In this document: positions 28,552-37,747 of the stretch, piece by piece
Numbering within the stretch: position 1 is the stretch's first letter
How the letters are laid out: each line of letters opens with the position of its first letter
NCBI GenBank assembly: GCA_958296095.1
Contig: OY282436.1
Coordinates: 1-44,975 of the forward strand
DNA length: 44,975 nucleotides
Direction: 5' to 3'
Source: an uncultured Oligoflexales bacterium
GTDB taxonomy: Bacteria > Bdellovibrionota_B > Oligoflexia > Oligoflexales > JAPPIL01
Program-made: the position numbers and the translations under genes
Notes under the pieces: generated by a model
What the model was told of the DNA's origin: nothing
The model's input: only the letters and a program-made list of their open reading frames with translations
Database searches by the model: none

Positions 28552-30072
28552 TCACTCCGGCAAGTAATCGAAAAAGTCCATAAGGACTGTATAACCCTCG
28601 TCATTTTCCCCTGCCTCACTATCAATTGCAAGGGTTAAAGGCTCACCCTGTGAGACGTTAACACCAGCTGTGCCAAGTCGCATTAGCGGAACATCAAGGA
28701 CAAACCCTTCATTAGCTCGCTGACCAGCCACGTACAGACCCATATCGGAGTTATTACGGACAGAATCAATAGCGTCAGTATCATTGAAACCAGCTGTGAG
28801 AGAACCTGTAACCATAAAGTTGCCAGCAGAGACATCATAGGCTCCAACGATTCCGATCGCGGGGATTGCTGTGACATTGTTGTTGATCTCCAGAGTAAGA
28901 TCGGACAAATAAGAAAACAATCGCGTCTTGGTAGAGTTTGTATCATGCCTGTAGAGATTCATGTGTTTAAGCGCACTAGACGTATTATAGTCACGCACGC
29001 GCCTATATACAGGTCTAATCCCTGGCTTTAGCCCATCTTTCTTAGTCTTGGAATCAACCGCCACGAAGGACATGCTAGACTTAACAACCTCCCTTGTAGG
29101 AATCATGATAGACATTGTGTTAGCGATACAACCCTCGACATACTCAGCCTGTGCCTGTTTGGTCACAGGATGAATGCCAAGTTGGCGTTCGAATTGAAAG
29201 TAAAAGGCATCACTACCAGTACCATTACGGAAACCACGTGTTGGCAGATAGACTTCAAAACCTGCCGCGGTAGTTGCGGCTGCCGCGTTAAAGGACGTAA
29301 TGTCCAGTGTCACACCAGTTGTCTCAATTGCGCCAACCCTAGCCACACCACCTAGACGTGTCCCAGCTGCATTAAGCTTAGTCGCATCATCCTCACCGCC
29401 TATGTAGATCCAAGAACCCTTACGTAGTTTTGTCTTGGTCAAGTCAATGCCGGTTAGCTTACTAACACCACTATTATAAGTTAGGGCTGCGGTTGTTCCT
29501 GTTTGCTTAAAACCTACAACTTCCACTGTTGCAGTGTCAGGTGGTGTTGCCTCTGCGACAAGACCTGTGGTTGTTAAGGCTGTTGCAGACGTTGCAGTAA
29601 TTGTCTTACGACCATTATTAGCCGCATTAGTGAAGCCTTTCATTTCAACAAGCAATGTAAATCCAGTGGGAATTACAAATCCTAAGTCAATAGGGCTAGT
29701 GCCAGACTTAGCTGTTACAGCTGTTGTTGAGACACTGGCAATCTTATCACCTGTAAGATACCCATACCTGAAAATAGATTCAAAGAAGATACCTTCGAGA
29801 AAGTCTTCTGCATTGCGCTGCCTAAAGACAAAGTCAAAGTTAGCAGCAGCTGAGAGACCCACAACATCACCAAGTTGGTTCTGCCGTGTAGGGGAAATCT
29901 CTTCTGTTGTGTAACGTTCCAATGAGGGGCCAAACTCACCTTGTGTGATAGTTCGTATACCCTTCCATTCCACGGGGGTCGCAAGTACTCCCGGTCCTGT
30001 TTCGAACGCGTAACTAATCGCGGCAGAGCTACTATCGATTACCTTACGCGTTCCAACTGATTTAATTGCCAT
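28552..30072 (-). CDS. Major tail tube protein
   Basis: A 506-residue protein, long for a tube protein (often 200-350), which suggests an added surface domain. The N-terminal part (YAFETGPGVLATPVEWKGI, ERYTTEEISPTRQNQLGDVV) follows the phage tail tube pattern in which a gp-like start is followed by a 'seei...rq......g..a.g.i' strand. The centre is Ala/Thr-rich and may be the extra domain; the C-terminal part is again tube-like. ATGAGGTAAATC precedes the ATG. It is placed after the tail terminator and before the chaperones, as expected. Confidence 0.82.
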   Translation of the reverse strand: MAIKSVGTRKVIDSSSAAISYAFETGPGVLATPVEWKGIRTITQGEFGPSLERYTTEEISPTRQNQLGDVVGLSAAANFDFVFRQRNAEDFLEGIFFESIFRYGYLTGDKIASVSTTAVTAKSGTSPIDLGFVIPTGFTLLVEMKGFTNAANNGRKTITATSATALTTTGLVAEATPPDTATVEVVGFKQTGTTAALTYNSGVSKLTGIDLTKTKLRKGSWIYIGGEDDATKLNAAGTRLGGVARVGAIETTGVTLDITSFNAAAATTAAGFEVYLPTRGFRNGTGSDAFYFQFERQLGIHPVTKQAQAEYVEGCIANTMSIMIPTREVVKSSMSFVAVDSKTKKDGLKPGIRPVYRRVRDYNTSSALKHMNLYRHDTNSTKTRLFSYLSDLTLEINNNVTAIPAIGIVGAYDVSAGNFMVTGSLTAGFNDTDAIDSVRNNSDMGLYVAGQRANEGFVLDVPLMRLGTAGVNVSQGEPLTLAIDSEAGENDEGYTVLMDFFDYLPE

Positions 30073-30089
30073 GATTTACCTCATTTAAT

Positions 30090-30512
30090 CTATGTGTAGT
30101 AACGATAGTTTAGCGCCACATCTACGGGAATTCTCCCTTGTTCAGGTGGTGCATCCGACACCGAAAATCCATCTATAATTACATCGCCAGTGCGTATTGC
30201 ATCTCGCCATGCGTCTTTTATTTTGTAAGCCAAAGACCGCACAGTAAGTATCTCTTGCGGCTGTAATGCGCTCATAAAGCGCAACACAACCTGTGCGGTA
30301 GTTTGATATGTAGGTTCAGAACCTAACGATATTGCTTGTTCATTAGTCAGTGTTGTTGAGACTATCCCATACGTCTTAGCCGCGGGAAAGTTTCTTGCAG
30401 GTAATTGTCCCGGCCATATGATTGGCATAGATGTCATCCTTGCAAGTATCTCTTTCAATGTTTCAAGAAGATCTTTTGAGATAGCTTCGTAAGTTGGTTC
30501 AAGAGAAGTCAT
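30090..30512 (-). CDS. Tail terminator/completion protein
   Basis: A 140-residue protein at the position of tail terminators, just before the tail tube. Its mixed alpha/beta pattern with an early helix (ISKDLLETLKEILARM), an Ile-Trp-Pro turn and two beta strands (QTTAQVVLRFMSALQ, PVDVALNYRYYT) fits the U-like/DUF4128-like fold. It would cap the tail tube and join it to the head. It overlaps its upstream neighbour by 4 bases. The assignment is by order and fold pattern. Confidence 0.65.
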   Translation of the reverse strand: MTSLEPTYEAISKDLLETLKEILARMTSMPIIWPGQLPARNFPAAKTYGIVSTTLTNEQAISLGSEPTYQTTAQVVLRFMSALQPQEILTVRSLAYKIKDAWRDAIRTGDVIIDGFSVSDAPPEQGRIPVDVALNYRYYT

Positions 30513-30904
30513 TGCTTCAACTCCAATTCATATACTAGTGTTACACCGCCTACTTCTTGTTTCTTAACACAGAAGACAACATACTCTTGTCCTCCGTCTT
30601 GTATGATGTCACCTAAGTTGACACCACCCGCAGGAGGCTGAAGGAAACATGTACACATGCGAGAGAAGTTAGTGTCTTCCTCTATCAAGTCCTTGTAGTC
30701 CACTATGACACCCCTAACAGATAGTGGAGCAATCTTATCTCGCAAGTCTTGCGACATTTCGTTGACAGCAACATACTCACTTTGCCCTACCTTCTTTGCG
30801 GAAGACAAGAGCACCATGCCATGGCCTACGGTGGAGATTGCCACCGCAATGTTATTGGCTATCTCCTGCCAGTTAACCGCACCTGTTGGTATATGCATAG
30901 TCAT
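30509..30904 (-). CDS. Head-tail connector / stopper-like protein
   Basis: A 131-residue protein in the connector block between capsid and tail terminator. The beta-rich second half (GGVNLGDIIQDGGQEYVVFC, GGVTLVYELELKQ) is typical of head closure proteins, which form a ring between portal adaptor and tail. Its start overlaps the adaptor stop by 4 bases. No single diagnostic motif is visible, so the assignment rests on gene order and size. Confidence 0.55.
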   Translation of the reverse strand: MTMHIPTGAVNWQEIANNIAVAISTVGHGMVLLSSAKKVGQSEYVAVNEMSQDLRDKIAPLSVRGVIVDYKDLIEEDTNFSRMCTCFLQPPAGGVNLGDIIQDGGQEYVVFCVKKQEVGGVTLVYELELKQ

Positions 30905-31629
30905 ACCATACGCCTCCCAGTGCGGTACAAAGACCTAAACAAAGGTCGCATAATGTCTACCGCACCTAACATATAATGCTCTATCGACCTATCGTTGTAG
31001 CCAAGACCACGACTGTTTGACTTAGTCTCTGTCACTATCTTATTTGTTCGTGTTGTCGTAGTCGAGCTTTCCTCACGCGGCGAATACCTAACAGTATACA
31101 AACCACGTAGGTAAGACTCTTCAGTAAGTGTGCCCTCACGGGTCACAACCCCCTGCGTGACACTCCCTGGTTCAGCCGTGACATCCTCGTTGATGCCTAA
31201 CGGTAAGATAGAAAACGGGTCAGCCTTAGCCTGTAGATAGGCGCAGAAGTAGACTTGCGCTACCTTAATGTCATCTGGAATAGATGTTGATGGATACACA
31301 CGTCGTGGAGACACGCGATATGCGTAAATCCTAGGCCATTCAAGAGCTTGTGTATCGTCTAAACGTCGTCCGATAAACCTATCAGCATGCTGGTCTATGT
31401 AAGTCGTAGAACGCAACAATAGACCTTCTGCAAGCATTGTGTTGTCTGAAATAGCATCAAACAAAGGCTTAAGCAGACTATCACTGGACGTAGTGTCCCC
31501 AGACGAACTTACCCTGCAACGCAGGAAGTTCGTCAACTCCTCGACGGTAATGTAGCAATTAGCAGCATCACCACCGAGGGTTGTATCAAGACACGGCGCA
31601 CCTACAGCGGGTGCCGTGAAGACAGCCAT
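30901..31629 (-). CDS. Head-tail adaptor (gp6-like, DnaT-like annotation family)
   Basis: A 242-residue protein just after the capsid gene. Its pattern, ANCYITVEELTNFL, then EGLLLRSTTYIDQHADRFIG, ALEWPRIYAYRV and DDIKVAQVYFCAYLQ, follows the portal-adaptor family often labelled 'DnaT-like ssDNA-binding' in databases; the virion role is to bind under the portal. It continues with a Ser/Thr-rich segment and a basic tail (RPLFRSLYRTGRRMV). The start is 2 bases from the capsid stop. Confidence 0.68.
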   Translation of the reverse strand: MAVFTAPAVGAPCLDTTLGGDAANCYITVEELTNFLRCRVSSSGDTTSSDSLLKPLFDAISDNTMLAEGLLLRSTTYIDQHADRFIGRRLDDTQALEWPRIYAYRVSPRRVYPSTSIPDDIKVAQVYFCAYLQAKADPFSILPLGINEDVTAEPGSVTQGVVTREGTLTEESYLRGLYTVRYSPREESSTTTTRTNKIVTETKSNSRGLGYNDRSIEHYMLGAVDIMRPLFRSLYRTGRRMV

Positions 31630-31631
31630 GA

Positions 31632-32624
31632 TTACACTTGATGCAGAAGGCAGACACCAGGGCCGTCAGCATTGTCTGTATTAGCTGTTCTTGTCCAGTT
31701 ACCAGTTGTCGCAACTTGCAAGATAGTTGGATACTTCTGGGTATTCCAACCAAATCCTCTCACACGCAACCCAAACCTAGATTCTGTCTTCAGGGTTGTC
31801 TCGATGCGTGTTTTGTTATTAACCTGAATGTTGTTACGCATGTAACCAGGGTCATAAACCTTAATCGCACCTTCAAGAAGACCGAATGTACGGTACTTAA
31901 CTAGGGAGTTCTGCGAGAACTGTAAAGATGGATCGTCTGTAATGAAGAACTGTTTACCAAACAAGTCTTCCATGACAGTGACACCTTTGTACTGGAACAG
32001 CCTTTGGTAATCTTTTAGGTTATTACGTGCAAACCTAATGAATGCCTGACTATGCATAAGCCAAGAACGTATTTCCTGGAAATGATCTCCCATTATCCCA
32101 GAACATTCGAGCAACATATCAGCATTAATTTGATTAGATGCACTGGCAGTTGTACCTGACTTATCAAGAGTAAGTCCACCAGTTAGACCTGCACTTAAAA
32201 TAGACCCAGCAGCAGCCGCAACGGCGTTGTTAAACTTATTACGCAAGGCAGCAATACCAACTTGTCTACCCCAAGCAGAACCAGCGGTTGCAGGATCTCG
32301 GTTTGTAACCTCAATCTGAATTTCCTCGAAGGAAACGGTCTTACTAGAATGCACGACCTGCACTGCTTTTTCATCGTATTCAGTCAACTTGACAGGCGTT
32401 TCATCACCAATGTCAGGCTGAATGTCGATGTTGCGCATTAGGTCAGGAACTTTGTTCCAACCTGCCATGTGTTCGAATTCACCCTCTGGGGCCATTCGCT
32501 CAAGGACTATAGCGCCGTTGGACTTAGCGTTGTAGTCATCTATAACTTGATTTTCAACTATGGTTCGACCTTTGTATGTGTAACGGTCGAAGACTTGGAT
32601 GGCACTGTTGAGTAGACCAGCCAT
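31632..32624 (-). CDS. Major capsid protein (HK97-fold expected)
   Basis: A 330-residue protein after the scaffold gene, the standard capsid position. Hallmarks are the N-terminal FDRYTYKGRTIVENQVIDDY, a central TVSFEEIQIEVTNRDPA, and the SWLMHSQAFIRFARNN helix, as in family 13-type major capsid proteins. The C-terminus is beta-rich (ESRFGLRVRGFGWNTQ). GGAGGTAAATC precedes the ATG. It is not fused to a protease; the upstream scaffold suggests scaffold-assisted assembly. No terminator separates it from the connector genes. Confidence 0.85.
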   Translation of the reverse strand: MAGLLNSAIQVFDRYTYKGRTIVENQVIDDYNAKSNGAIVLERMAPEGEFEHMAGWNKVPDLMRNIDIQPDIGDETPVKLTEYDEKAVQVVHSSKTVSFEEIQIEVTNRDPATAGSAWGRQVGIAALRNKFNNAVAAAAGSILSAGLTGGLTLDKSGTTASASNQINADMLLECSGIMGDHFQEIRSWLMHSQAFIRFARNNLKDYQRLFQYKGVTVMEDLFGKQFFITDDPSLQFSQNSLVKYRTFGLLEGAIKVYDPGYMRNNIQVNNKTRIETTLKTESRFGLRVRGFGWNTQKYPTILQVATTGNWTRTANTDNADGPGVCLLHQV

Positions 32625-32638
32625 GATTTACCTCCAAA

Positions 32639-33382
32639 TTAATCCTTACCAAACGCGGCATCAACTGCCGCAACAAGTTGTTGGTCGGAACATTTGGTGA
32701 AATCTAAGTTGTCACCTGTGCCCGTCCCAGCAATCGACTTCGGAAACGCATCGCGACTTCCGTCACTATGACTTCCCAGCCCATGACTGGCACCGCCTGT
32801 AGCCTTGGTCTGTATGATTATGTCTTTATATTTTGTATCTTCCCTGAACTTCTTTGTCAAGACATCGTATCCATCTACACTTTTCTTGCCTTGAGAATCT
32901 TTGACGTACACCTCTACTCCACCCTCGCTATCATACTCTGCGCCTAGACTCATAGCTATCTTGTCTGCCAGTAAATCAGGGACAGTTGAAATCTCCTTTG
33001 CGATACCATACGCCTTATCATACGCATGTTTACCAAGGATCTTCATATCTCGTTCCTTTATGAGAGCTTCTTTCGCCTCAAGTTCCTTGGCATGTTTAGC
33101 TTTCAACTTGGCCTCGTACTCTTTAAAGTCACCTGACTCTTTCAACTTTTTCTCCTGCCTCTCACTCTCTTGGGACTCGAGTTCTTTAAGTTTTTGTCTC
33201 GCTTCATGGAGTTCTGCGAGGGCTTTTTTCCTTTCATTTGCTTGGTGATCTTTGGCACGTTTTAAAGCTCCTACGTTAACGGTTATCAATTTGTAGACAT
33301 CACCTGCTTGTTCGTATAGTTCCTTGTCTGACTCTTCAAGTTGTTCGAAAGCTTCTGAGCTTAACTCTCTCTTGATTGGCAT
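32639..33382 (-). CDS. Capsid scaffold protein
   Basis: A 247-residue protein placed between the minor head protein and the major capsid protein. The start at 33382 follows AAGGAATGCAA; an ATG two codons earlier is too close to that site. Residues about 40-110 form a long Lys/Glu coiled coil (KELESQESERQEKKLKESGD), then a helical region, a Gly/Ser-rich linker (GGASHGLGSHSDGSRD) and a short C-terminal helix that probably contacts the capsid protein. No protease motif is visible. Confidence 0.8.
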   Translation of the reverse strand: MPIKRELSSEAFEQLEESDKELYEQAGDVYKLITVNVGALKRAKDHQANERKKALAELHEARQKLKELESQESERQEKKLKESGDFKEYEAKLKAKHAKELEAKEALIKERDMKILGKHAYDKAYGIAKEISTVPDLLADKIAMSLGAEYDSEGGVEVYVKDSQGKKSVDGYDVLTKKFREDTKYKDIIIQTKATGGASHGLGSHSDGSRDAFPKSIAGTGTGDNLDFTKCSDQQLVAAVDAAFGKD

Positions 33383-33399
33383 TTGCATTCCTTAACATG

Positions 33400-36108
33400 T
33401 TAATCAATAGGCAATCTACCCCATTTTGACAGGTAGTCAGGGTCAAAGTCAACTATCAAGTCTTGCAATCTCTTGTTAAGAGTCTCGGCGTACTTACGCT
33501 CATCAAGTGTGCCTTGATCTGTGTAGTAACGACGTTTCGACTTCCAGACAGCAGGCGGATTGTATTCTCCCTTTTCGAAGAGCTTGTTCTCTTCTTTGCC
33601 TAGTATTTCACGTCGTACATCATGCTGTAGATTCTTAAGCCACGTCTTGTAGCCTATGTTCAGACCCTCTTTCATTTCAGCATTCTCTTCCTCGGTCTGC
33701 AAGAGCGGAACAATCTCCGACCTACAATTGTAATGCTGGGGCGGTAACGGCCCACCACCATACACAAAGGTTTTCTGGTGCAGACTACGACAACGTTGTG
33801 TCGTCCGCTCGTCTATCACCGCGATATATGTGTACTGACCTACAAACAACTCATCATCATCGTCATCACCACCACCTCCGCCACTACTACCATCCCACAA
33901 CTCATCATTTTCATCCCACCAACTATCGTCACGTTCGTCGTCTTCGAATCTTCTCTGGATGTCTATGTATCTGTTGCCAGCTTCTATCTGTTCAAGACTC
34001 CGCCATCTGCTATTCTCATCTGCCTCAGCTTGCACAAGATCGTCTTGCGCATTAGTTCGCATAACTGTAACTGTCTTATCAATTAAGTCTTTGACCATAG
34101 CACCATTAAGCTCAAACTGTTTGAGGAATTCTTCCGCTTCAATTTCTCCTGTCTCACCTCCAAGAATCAAAGCAGCCAAATTCTGAGAGTCGTAATAAAT
34201 GGCAGGATCTATTAAATCTTCTATTGCTTTCTTGCGAGCTTCTATCTTACGTTTCTTCTTTTCTTCACGTCTCTTCTCCCAAGCTTCCTTTTTTTCTTTC
34301 TCTAAATACTTCTTAACTTTTTCTTCGTATCTTTCAATCAGCTCTTGTCTAGTTTTCTCTACAAGTTCTTCGACTTCACGTCTCTCCTCTATATCCAGAG
34401 GATACCTAGCTTTAAGCCACAACAGCTCTTCATCTTCTTTCGTCAGAGGAAAACCCTGAGCAATTTGCAGCGCTTGTGCTTCAGTTGGGTCTTGTGGTTT
34501 TATCTTCTCCCTTATCAACGCATCTAACTCAGCCCTATAATACTTTTGACTAGCGAGAGTCCCCTTCTTACCTAAGATTCGCGCTAACCTAACAAGATAA
34601 TCATCTGACTGTACGTCACCTAAAGTTGAATGATACCCAATCATATAACCAACAGGTTTGACAAACTGTAAAACTGCCATTATCGGCCCCGCACCACGTA
34701 ACGCTTGTTGCCATCGCTTAGGTGGCGGAGGTTTAATCCACGTCATTCCGGGGAGAGGTTGCCCTGGACGATTAGGCAACTTTTCAACACCTACAAACTT
34801 GTCCCACAACCTCTCAGCAACTCCAATAATACGACCCAATCTACTTCTACTATACAACTTACCTAATCTAGACCTCTTAAGTTTACCTTTTATGTCTCCC
34901 GCAGCGTGATAAGTCCCAAAGATAAGCCAATCCAAATGTAGCCCATGAACTTGCGACACTGCAACACTGTCCGGTTCATCCTTTAAAGGACGCAAATGTG
35001 CAAAGATTGATTGAATAGCTTCACGAAAGGCTGCTCTTTCCTCACCTGAGTATTCTCTCCCGGGACTACGCTCTAGCCTGAAGAACTCAGGCAATGTCTC
35101 ATAGAGAAATTTACGGAAGTCTATTCCTGTTGTTTCTGATGCAACGTTAATACCTACACGCAACATCAACTTGAACTTCCAATATGCAAATGCCCTACCA
35201 ACAACACCCTTGCCCCCCGCTGGGCCAATGATTTGTCTGACTGCACCTTCCAACAATCCTAACGGCAAATTAGCCATCTCATCAGCAGTAAACCCACCAA
35301 TCTCTTGGACAAGATCTTTTACAAAAGCAGCAGTGTAGTCAGACGCAGCTTGTATTTGATCATCTGCCCAACCCGCGTCTACGTAAGATGTATAGCCAGT
35401 AGTATCAGAACTAAACGGAACTTTAGTGCCTAACCCTGGTGTCTCAACTTTTATAAATGGCACAGGACTTGATGAGAAGATAGGAATCTTAGCAGCCTTA
35501 CCCTTAGTGTTAGGTAAGAAGTCATCCAACCCTAAGCCTACAGCTGCTAGTTTTATGTCATCGTTAAATATACGGCGCTTGAATCCAAAGACCTGAATAC
35601 GAAGTGACTCAATACCAAGATTCCACGCAACATTCTTAGCAATTCGCACCCGCGGTGTGTTGTTAGTCCGATCAATCTTAGCGTAGAGTTTGGCTGTCTC
35701 TCTTGCGTTATCCATCATGACACGTCGTGCATAAGACTTAAAGTTACGACGCAACTCATCTGTCCTAAGACTGCGCTTTACCCCCTTAATTTCTGCTTCG
35801 TCTTTCTCACCTCTAAGACGGACTGCACCTAAGTATCCATTCTTTATTCGCTGTTGTTTAACAGCTGCTCTTGCCAAAGGATCTAGGACATTCTTTTCAT
35901 ATGATTTGAAGCCGACATCTATGAGTGTGTCGAGATTCTTTATAGCCACACCACGTAAGCGATCGCGACTCTCTTTTGACTTAGCGATATGTGCGCCAAT
36001 AAAATCACCATAACTATAATGGATTATCTCAGCCCACATTTCATGCGCCCAATCACGAGCGCCTTGTAGTATGACTTCATTCTCCGTAATACGGGAAATG
36101 AAGTTCAT
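33400..36108 (-). CDS. Minor head protein with Mu F / SPP1 gp7 domain
   Basis: A 902-residue protein, about twice the usual length. The Mu F/SPP1 gp7 domain is at the C-terminal end: YIAVIDERTTQRCRSLHQKT then PPQHYNCRSEIVPLL, with the conserved Cys and His residues. Before it lie a charged coiled coil (about residues 565-620, EKVKKYLEKEKKEAWEKRRE) and an acidic Gly/Asp linker (about 770-785). The first 500 residues are a basic, helix-rich domain I do not recognise. The family acts near the portal in head assembly and DNA ejection; the long N-terminus may be an injected part. Confidence 0.75.
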   Translation of the reverse strand: MNFISRITENEVILQGARDWAHEMWAEIIHYSYGDFIGAHIAKSKESRDRLRGVAIKNLDTLIDVGFKSYEKNVLDPLARAAVKQQRIKNGYLGAVRLRGEKDEAEIKGVKRSLRTDELRRNFKSYARRVMMDNARETAKLYAKIDRTNNTPRVRIAKNVAWNLGIESLRIQVFGFKRRIFNDDIKLAAVGLGLDDFLPNTKGKAAKIPIFSSSPVPFIKVETPGLGTKVPFSSDTTGYTSYVDAGWADDQIQAASDYTAAFVKDLVQEIGGFTADEMANLPLGLLEGAVRQIIGPAGGKGVVGRAFAYWKFKLMLRVGINVASETTGIDFRKFLYETLPEFFRLERSPGREYSGEERAAFREAIQSIFAHLRPLKDEPDSVAVSQVHGLHLDWLIFGTYHAAGDIKGKLKRSRLGKLYSRSRLGRIIGVAERLWDKFVGVEKLPNRPGQPLPGMTWIKPPPPKRWQQALRGAGPIMAVLQFVKPVGYMIGYHSTLGDVQSDDYLVRLARILGKKGTLASQKYYRAELDALIREKIKPQDPTEAQALQIAQGFPLTKEDEELLWLKARYPLDIEERREVEELVEKTRQELIERYEEKVKKYLEKEKKEAWEKRREEKKKRKIEARKKAIEDLIDPAIYYDSQNLAALILGGETGEIEAEEFLKQFELNGAMVKDLIDKTVTVMRTNAQDDLVQAEADENSRWRSLEQIEAGNRYIDIQRRFEDDERDDSWWDENDELWDGSSGGGGGDDDDDELFVGQYTYIAVIDERTTQRCRSLHQKTFVYGGGPLPPQHYNCRSEIVPLLQTEEENAEMKEGLNIGYKTWLKNLQHDVRREILGKEENKLFEKGEYNPPAVWKSKRRYYTDQGTLDERKYAETLNKRLQDLIVDFDPDYLSKWGRLPID

Positions 36109-36160
36109 GTCGACAAATTTATCTACGGGAATTTTACGGGGGATCTTTCGCTTAGCAATC

Positions 36161-37747
36161 TTACGCTACCTCCTCAACAGGGATATCTCCTAACCCTTCA
36201 TTCTCTATCTCTGCCTTAGCGGCTGCATCAGACAACATAGTCTTACCAGCACGTTCTAACGGAGCACGTATCTCACTACGCGACAGAATACCTGCGGCGT
36301 ACTCAGCCATGTTTTGTTGTCGCTCTTCAATAGATATGTCTCGCACCGACTTCGTAAGATCGATCTGGAATTCTATGTTATCAGGATTAGCGCCTATAAA
36401 GGTAGCTGCATGCTTAAGAACAGCAGTCATTGCTGCGGAAAGATTGTTAGCGGCAGAAGCTACTGCACTATTGTTAAGTAACGACCTAGTCGTAATCTCA
36501 GTTGCAGTTTGCTGTTTGTTACCTTCACTGTGTATCAACACACCTAGGTCGGCAATACGTTCGCGCTTCTTGTCCATGTTGTTTGTGAGTGCATCACTAT
36601 CACCTATCTGCACTACACCTGCATTACCACCTTCACCAAGTTGTAAGATGGTCTTGCTGCCTAGTGTTACACCATCAGGATATTGCTGTTCGAAGAGAGT
36701 AGGATCGTTCGTAGACACCCATACAGTAGGTTGCCCTCTAAGGAATAACATCTGTTCTAGATCGGCCGATGTGCGATAATCAGACAGATTAGCACCTGCA
36801 AGCGGCCCTAGTAGCGGTGGATCAATACGTTCGCGATTATCTTCAGCACCGCAGAATTCAAATGTTATTTCATCTAGCGGCTGACCTTTTGCGCCTAAGA
36901 TAGGCATAGGCTCTTGGTAACGTTCTAACTCAGGCAGCGTATTAAGCTGAGGCGTAATACAAGTCAATTCATGCAACGTCCCAAGACGTATAGGGTCTTT
37001 AGGACGATAGATAGCCTGCATATAGCGACCATTGATGAGGGCAAGATGTTTGTACTGTAAGAACTTAGCACTCGTAAATAAGCCAGGCACATCATATGAC
37101 CCCTCGACTAATATAGATGACAACTGGTTTTGTTCATTACGTTGCCACGCGAGAAGCTTAAAGGGAGACGATAACCCTAACACAGGTAACTTAGGCTGTG
37201 CTAACGTTGCTATCTTAGTTGTCGTAGGAAAATCTGTCCACAAACCACAACGAGAGTAGGCAGTAAGAAACCCAAAGGCAGCCTTACTAAACTGCACCAT
37301 GGACGTGCCGTCACCATCACAGTCATCTATGAGTGGCTCTAACTCAGGAGGTAATTCTATCTTAGGCTCGTTGACAAACATTTGTCCAACGAGTGATTGG
37401 TGGTGTCGCTGCGTAAAGTTCCAGAACACCGCACGCTGCTTGTATACTTGATACTCAGCATTGACCTCAGCATTCTGGCTGTAACCTCTTGGTAACGAGT
37501 CTGATATGTTAGTTGCAAGATGATCATAGGTATATGACTGACTTATCTGTCCAGGATCGTCTGTTGGAGGCGGAAGATACAACGTTCCGCAACGTTTGAC
37601 TTGATGTTCGCCAAGAAGACAATCACGTATCTCGTTATACTCAGGCAATACACGCAACAAATCCAAGTCCATAAGATTACTTAAAGACTCAATATCCGAA
37701 TTTAGCAGCCCGTGGAAAGGATATGTCCGCTGGTTTTGTAGCGCCAC
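36161..37747 (-). CDS. Portal protein (DUF4055-type)
   Basis: A 528-residue portal protein, directly after terminase. The pattern FWNFTQRHHQSLVGQMF then SKAAFGFLTAYSRCGLWTDF and TSATEITTRSLL-like helices (QTATEITTRSLLNNSAV) fits DUF4055 portals. The start is a GTG at 37747 that overlaps the terminase stop by 59 bases, with AGGTTG upstream. It would form the dodecameric ring through which DNA is packaged. The family label is by motif and gene order. Confidence 0.82.
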   Translation of the reverse strand: MALQNQRTYPFHGLLNSDIESLSNLMDLDLLRVLPEYNEIRDCLLGEHQVKRCGTLYLPPPTDDPGQISQSYTYDHLATNISDSLPRGYSQNAEVNAEYQVYKQRAVFWNFTQRHHQSLVGQMFVNEPKIELPPELEPLIDDCDGDGTSMVQFSKAAFGFLTAYSRCGLWTDFPTTTKIATLAQPKLPVLGLSSPFKLLAWQRNEQNQLSSILVEGSYDVPGLFTSAKFLQYKHLALINGRYMQAIYRPKDPIRLGTLHELTCITPQLNTLPELERYQEPMPILGAKGQPLDEITFEFCGAEDNRERIDPPLLGPLAGANLSDYRTSADLEQMLFLRGQPTVWVSTNDPTLFEQQYPDGVTLGSKTILQLGEGGNAGVVQIGDSDALTNNMDKKRERIADLGVLIHSEGNKQQTATEITTRSLLNNSAVASAANNLSAAMTAVLKHAATFIGANPDNIEFQIDLTKSVRDISIEERQQNMAEYAAGILSRSEIRAPLERAGKTMLSDAAAKAEIENEGLGDIPVEEVA

